A stretch of 64,000 nt of DNA from Sanderia malayensis (lineage: Eukaryota; Cnidaria; Scyphozoa; Semaeostomeae; Pelagiidae): positions 186,001 to 250,000 of the forward strand of contig RQOL01000729.1 in the NCBI GenBank assembly GCA_013076295.1. Direction: 5' to 3'. How positions within the stretch are numbered: position 1 is the first letter of the stretch; every line of letters begins with the position of its first letter. Positions 62,434 through 64,000 of this stretch are shown here, piece by piece. A program made the translations under genes and the position numbers. A model generated the notes under the pieces. It did not search any database and was not told the DNA's origin. It saw only the letters and a program-made list of their open reading frames with translations.

Positions 62434-64000
62434 ATGAGAGCACTTAAGTGCCGCAAACCAAAACGGCAGATATGTTTACAATGTGATAAAAGATTTTGGA
62501 GTAATTTTTGCCTGACTTTGCATGCTTGTGTTCACAAGAGCAACAAGAACGCCTGGTTCCCTTGCCACACTTGTGACCGGAAGTTCAGTGGGGTGACCAA
62601 ACTTCTACGACATCGGTTGATCCACCCCCTTCCGAAGACGAAGGCAAAACCTGGTAAGACATTCAGTCAATTTAAGAGCAAGGGTATTTCACATTTATCT
62701 ACTTCATTTTGTTGCATATAAATTTATTTTATTACTTCATAAGTTCGTCAGACGATATGTTGTTTTGATAGCCAATGTGTTTTGTTGTAGCCTGCATTGC
62801 AGACCAAATTCCAAAAAGACCATATTTCTTTCTTTTCGGAATTTGGTCTGCAATGCGGGCTATGTGTCTTGTGACATTTTAGAAAATGATAGATTGGAGT
62901 TATGAGATATATATCCATTTTAGGTAATAAAGTAAAAGGTGGTAATCTCAGTCTTCCTGATGACAAGAGCAGGAACAAAAATAAGAAGGCAATGAAACTA
63001 AGAAGTTGTAAACAGATATCATATGGTGAGGATAACAATGAAGATATCTTTTCAAATCTTGATGTCAGTAATTTGCAGCATGAAGACCAAGATGACAGTG
63101 AAGATGATGAGAAATATGGCATGGAAAGTGCAAGAAAGAAGAGTGATCTACAAGTTGATATAATTTCATCAAGTTTTTCGCATAATAAAAACCATACATC
63201 AACAGCTCAGACTGACAATGTTAATGAATTGTCTGAGCAGAACAGAAGTCCATATTTCTGTGATGATTGTGGAATGTCATTCACACGAGAAGTGGCTTGG
63301 CATAAACACTTTCAGCTTCATCATTTTGGAGAGATTTCACCTGTTGAAGCACCAATGTTGGAAAAGCCTGAGCAATCATTTAAATGCCAAGTTTGCATGA
63401 AACTGCTTGCCTCAAGGACCGGTTTAAAAGCCCACGAAGAAACCCACAGTCTTGAGAGACCCCATGAATGCAAGTTATGTGGTTATGCTTCTGCCGTAAA
63501 GCGTAATTTAACAAGACACTCGGTATCCTGCACAAAGAGAAAGAAGGCTCTTGTCAAGTTATTGGAACAATCACCTGGCATATCTGATGAAGATTTGGAT
63601 TCATGCATGGTTATAAGTGAGGACCATGGCAGAAGTTACTGCCACAAGGAGAGCACGGATACACCTCTGCCTGCTAAAACATATAAATATCATAAAGAGA
63701 AGTTTGGATACAGATCATCATTGAGAGGAGAACTGAAGAAATATGGAGCGCCGTACAAATGTAAGGTGTGTATGGAAACGTTTAAAGATAAATTTGTCTG
63801 CAAATTGCACATTGCTAAACATCTGCTGGATGGAAAGGTGGCAAAGCAATCTTCGATGGAGGATGCTTCTTCAACTCCAGCAACAGCCAGTGCATCTGGC
63901 TCAAAGAAGCGAAAGAAAACATCTGGTGTATGGGACACTTTTAGCACAGGAAGAACATATAAAGGGAAGAGAGCTGCAGCAACATCATGCCAGGATGAAG
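62434..64000 (+). CDS. C2H2 zinc-finger protein, 3' partial
   Basis: Exon 1 62434-62653 and exon 2 62924 to the window edge (open throughout) give over 430 codons. There are two fingers in exon 1: CLQCDKRFWSNFCLTLHACV-H (C14, C17, H30, H34) and CHTCDRKFSGVTKLLRHRLI-H (C44, C47, H60, H64). An acidic, Ser-rich linker (QHEDQDDSEDDEKYG) follows, then at least four more in exon 2: FCDDCGMSFTREVAWHKHFQ, CQVCMKLLASRTGLKAHEET, CKLCGYASAVKRNLTRH and CKVCMETFKDKFVCKLHIAK. The third of these ends in Cys rather than His (C2HC). Basic patches (KKRKKT) look like nuclear localisation signals. Spacing is irregular rather than TGEKP-linked arrays, so this is not a KRAB-type cluster gene. An in-frame TAA precedes the chosen ATG. 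Probably a DNA-binding regulator; target unknown. Confidence 0.85.
62789..62862. mobile_element. 74-nt near-perfect hairpin bounded by TA, in zinc-finger gene intron
   Basis: Arms 62789-62820 and 62831-62862 (32 bp each) pair except for one G-T and one mismatch, with a 10-nt loop. Outer ends are TAGCC and GGCTA, and the core is GCATTGCAGACCAAATTCC with its exact complement. The TA at both edges fits a tiny palindromic mariner-type MITE. The size and pairing also fit a hairpin RNA precursor. Confidence 0.75.

Overview
The window is nuclear DNA of an invertebrate animal. The genes are split by many short GT-AG introns, mostly 80-600 bp. Intergenic DNA is AT-rich, and several genes are animal-type: an ADAMTS protease ending in a PLAC domain, 4E-BP, TMTC, MANSC and G-gamma. 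The sequence does not settle the phylum. TTAGGG motifs inside a satellite argue weakly against arthropods. A cnidarian, placozoan, sponge or tunicate would all fit.

Layout, left to right. A 184-bp satellite array (1-2340) lies in an intron of GRWD1, a WD-repeat ribosome-assembly protein whose N-terminal exons are off the left edge. Two minus-strand secretory genes follow: a MANSC-domain membrane protein and a Lys/Glu-rich secreted protein that may be a peptide precursor. After about 2.5 kb of mostly unexplained sequence come two TIPIN-like (Swi3-domain) paralogues, facing each other tail to tail. The second is head to head with CDC37. TMTC (an O-mannosyltransferase-type protein) and 4E-BP follow on the plus strand. 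Next are an animal STELLO-like (DUF288) Golgi protein, a decayed minus-strand coding relic, an intronless myosin essential light chain, two minus-strand G-protein gamma subunit genes in tandem, and a small unrecognised two-exon plus-strand gene.

From 34851 to 50993 runs a 32-exon ADAMTS-type metalloprotease. One MAM domain is nested inside its Cys-rich domain and a second lies before the terminal PLAC domain. One intron is almost entirely the same 184-bp satellite seen at the left edge. One thrombospondin exon carries a clean in-frame TAA while everything downstream stays open. After it come a UBE2D-type ubiquitin-conjugating enzyme (with a 371-bp MITE in an intron), the intronless FUBI-eS30 gene FAU, a 1.9-kb element with long inverted repeats enclosing a 90-bp tandem repeat, a four-copy 194-bp repeat, and a C2H2 zinc-finger gene running off the right edge with a near-perfect 74-nt hairpin in its intron.

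These genes do not form one pathway. They include housekeeping functions (ribosome assembly and a ribosomal protein, HSP90 co-chaperone, replication-fork protection, ubiquitin transfer, translation control) next to secretory, matrix and signalling genes. The accessory interest lies in the satellite arrays inside introns, the paralogue pairs, the unusual ADAMTS, and the small palindromic elements. Multi-exon models were built by hand from splice consensus and frame continuity, without transcript support.
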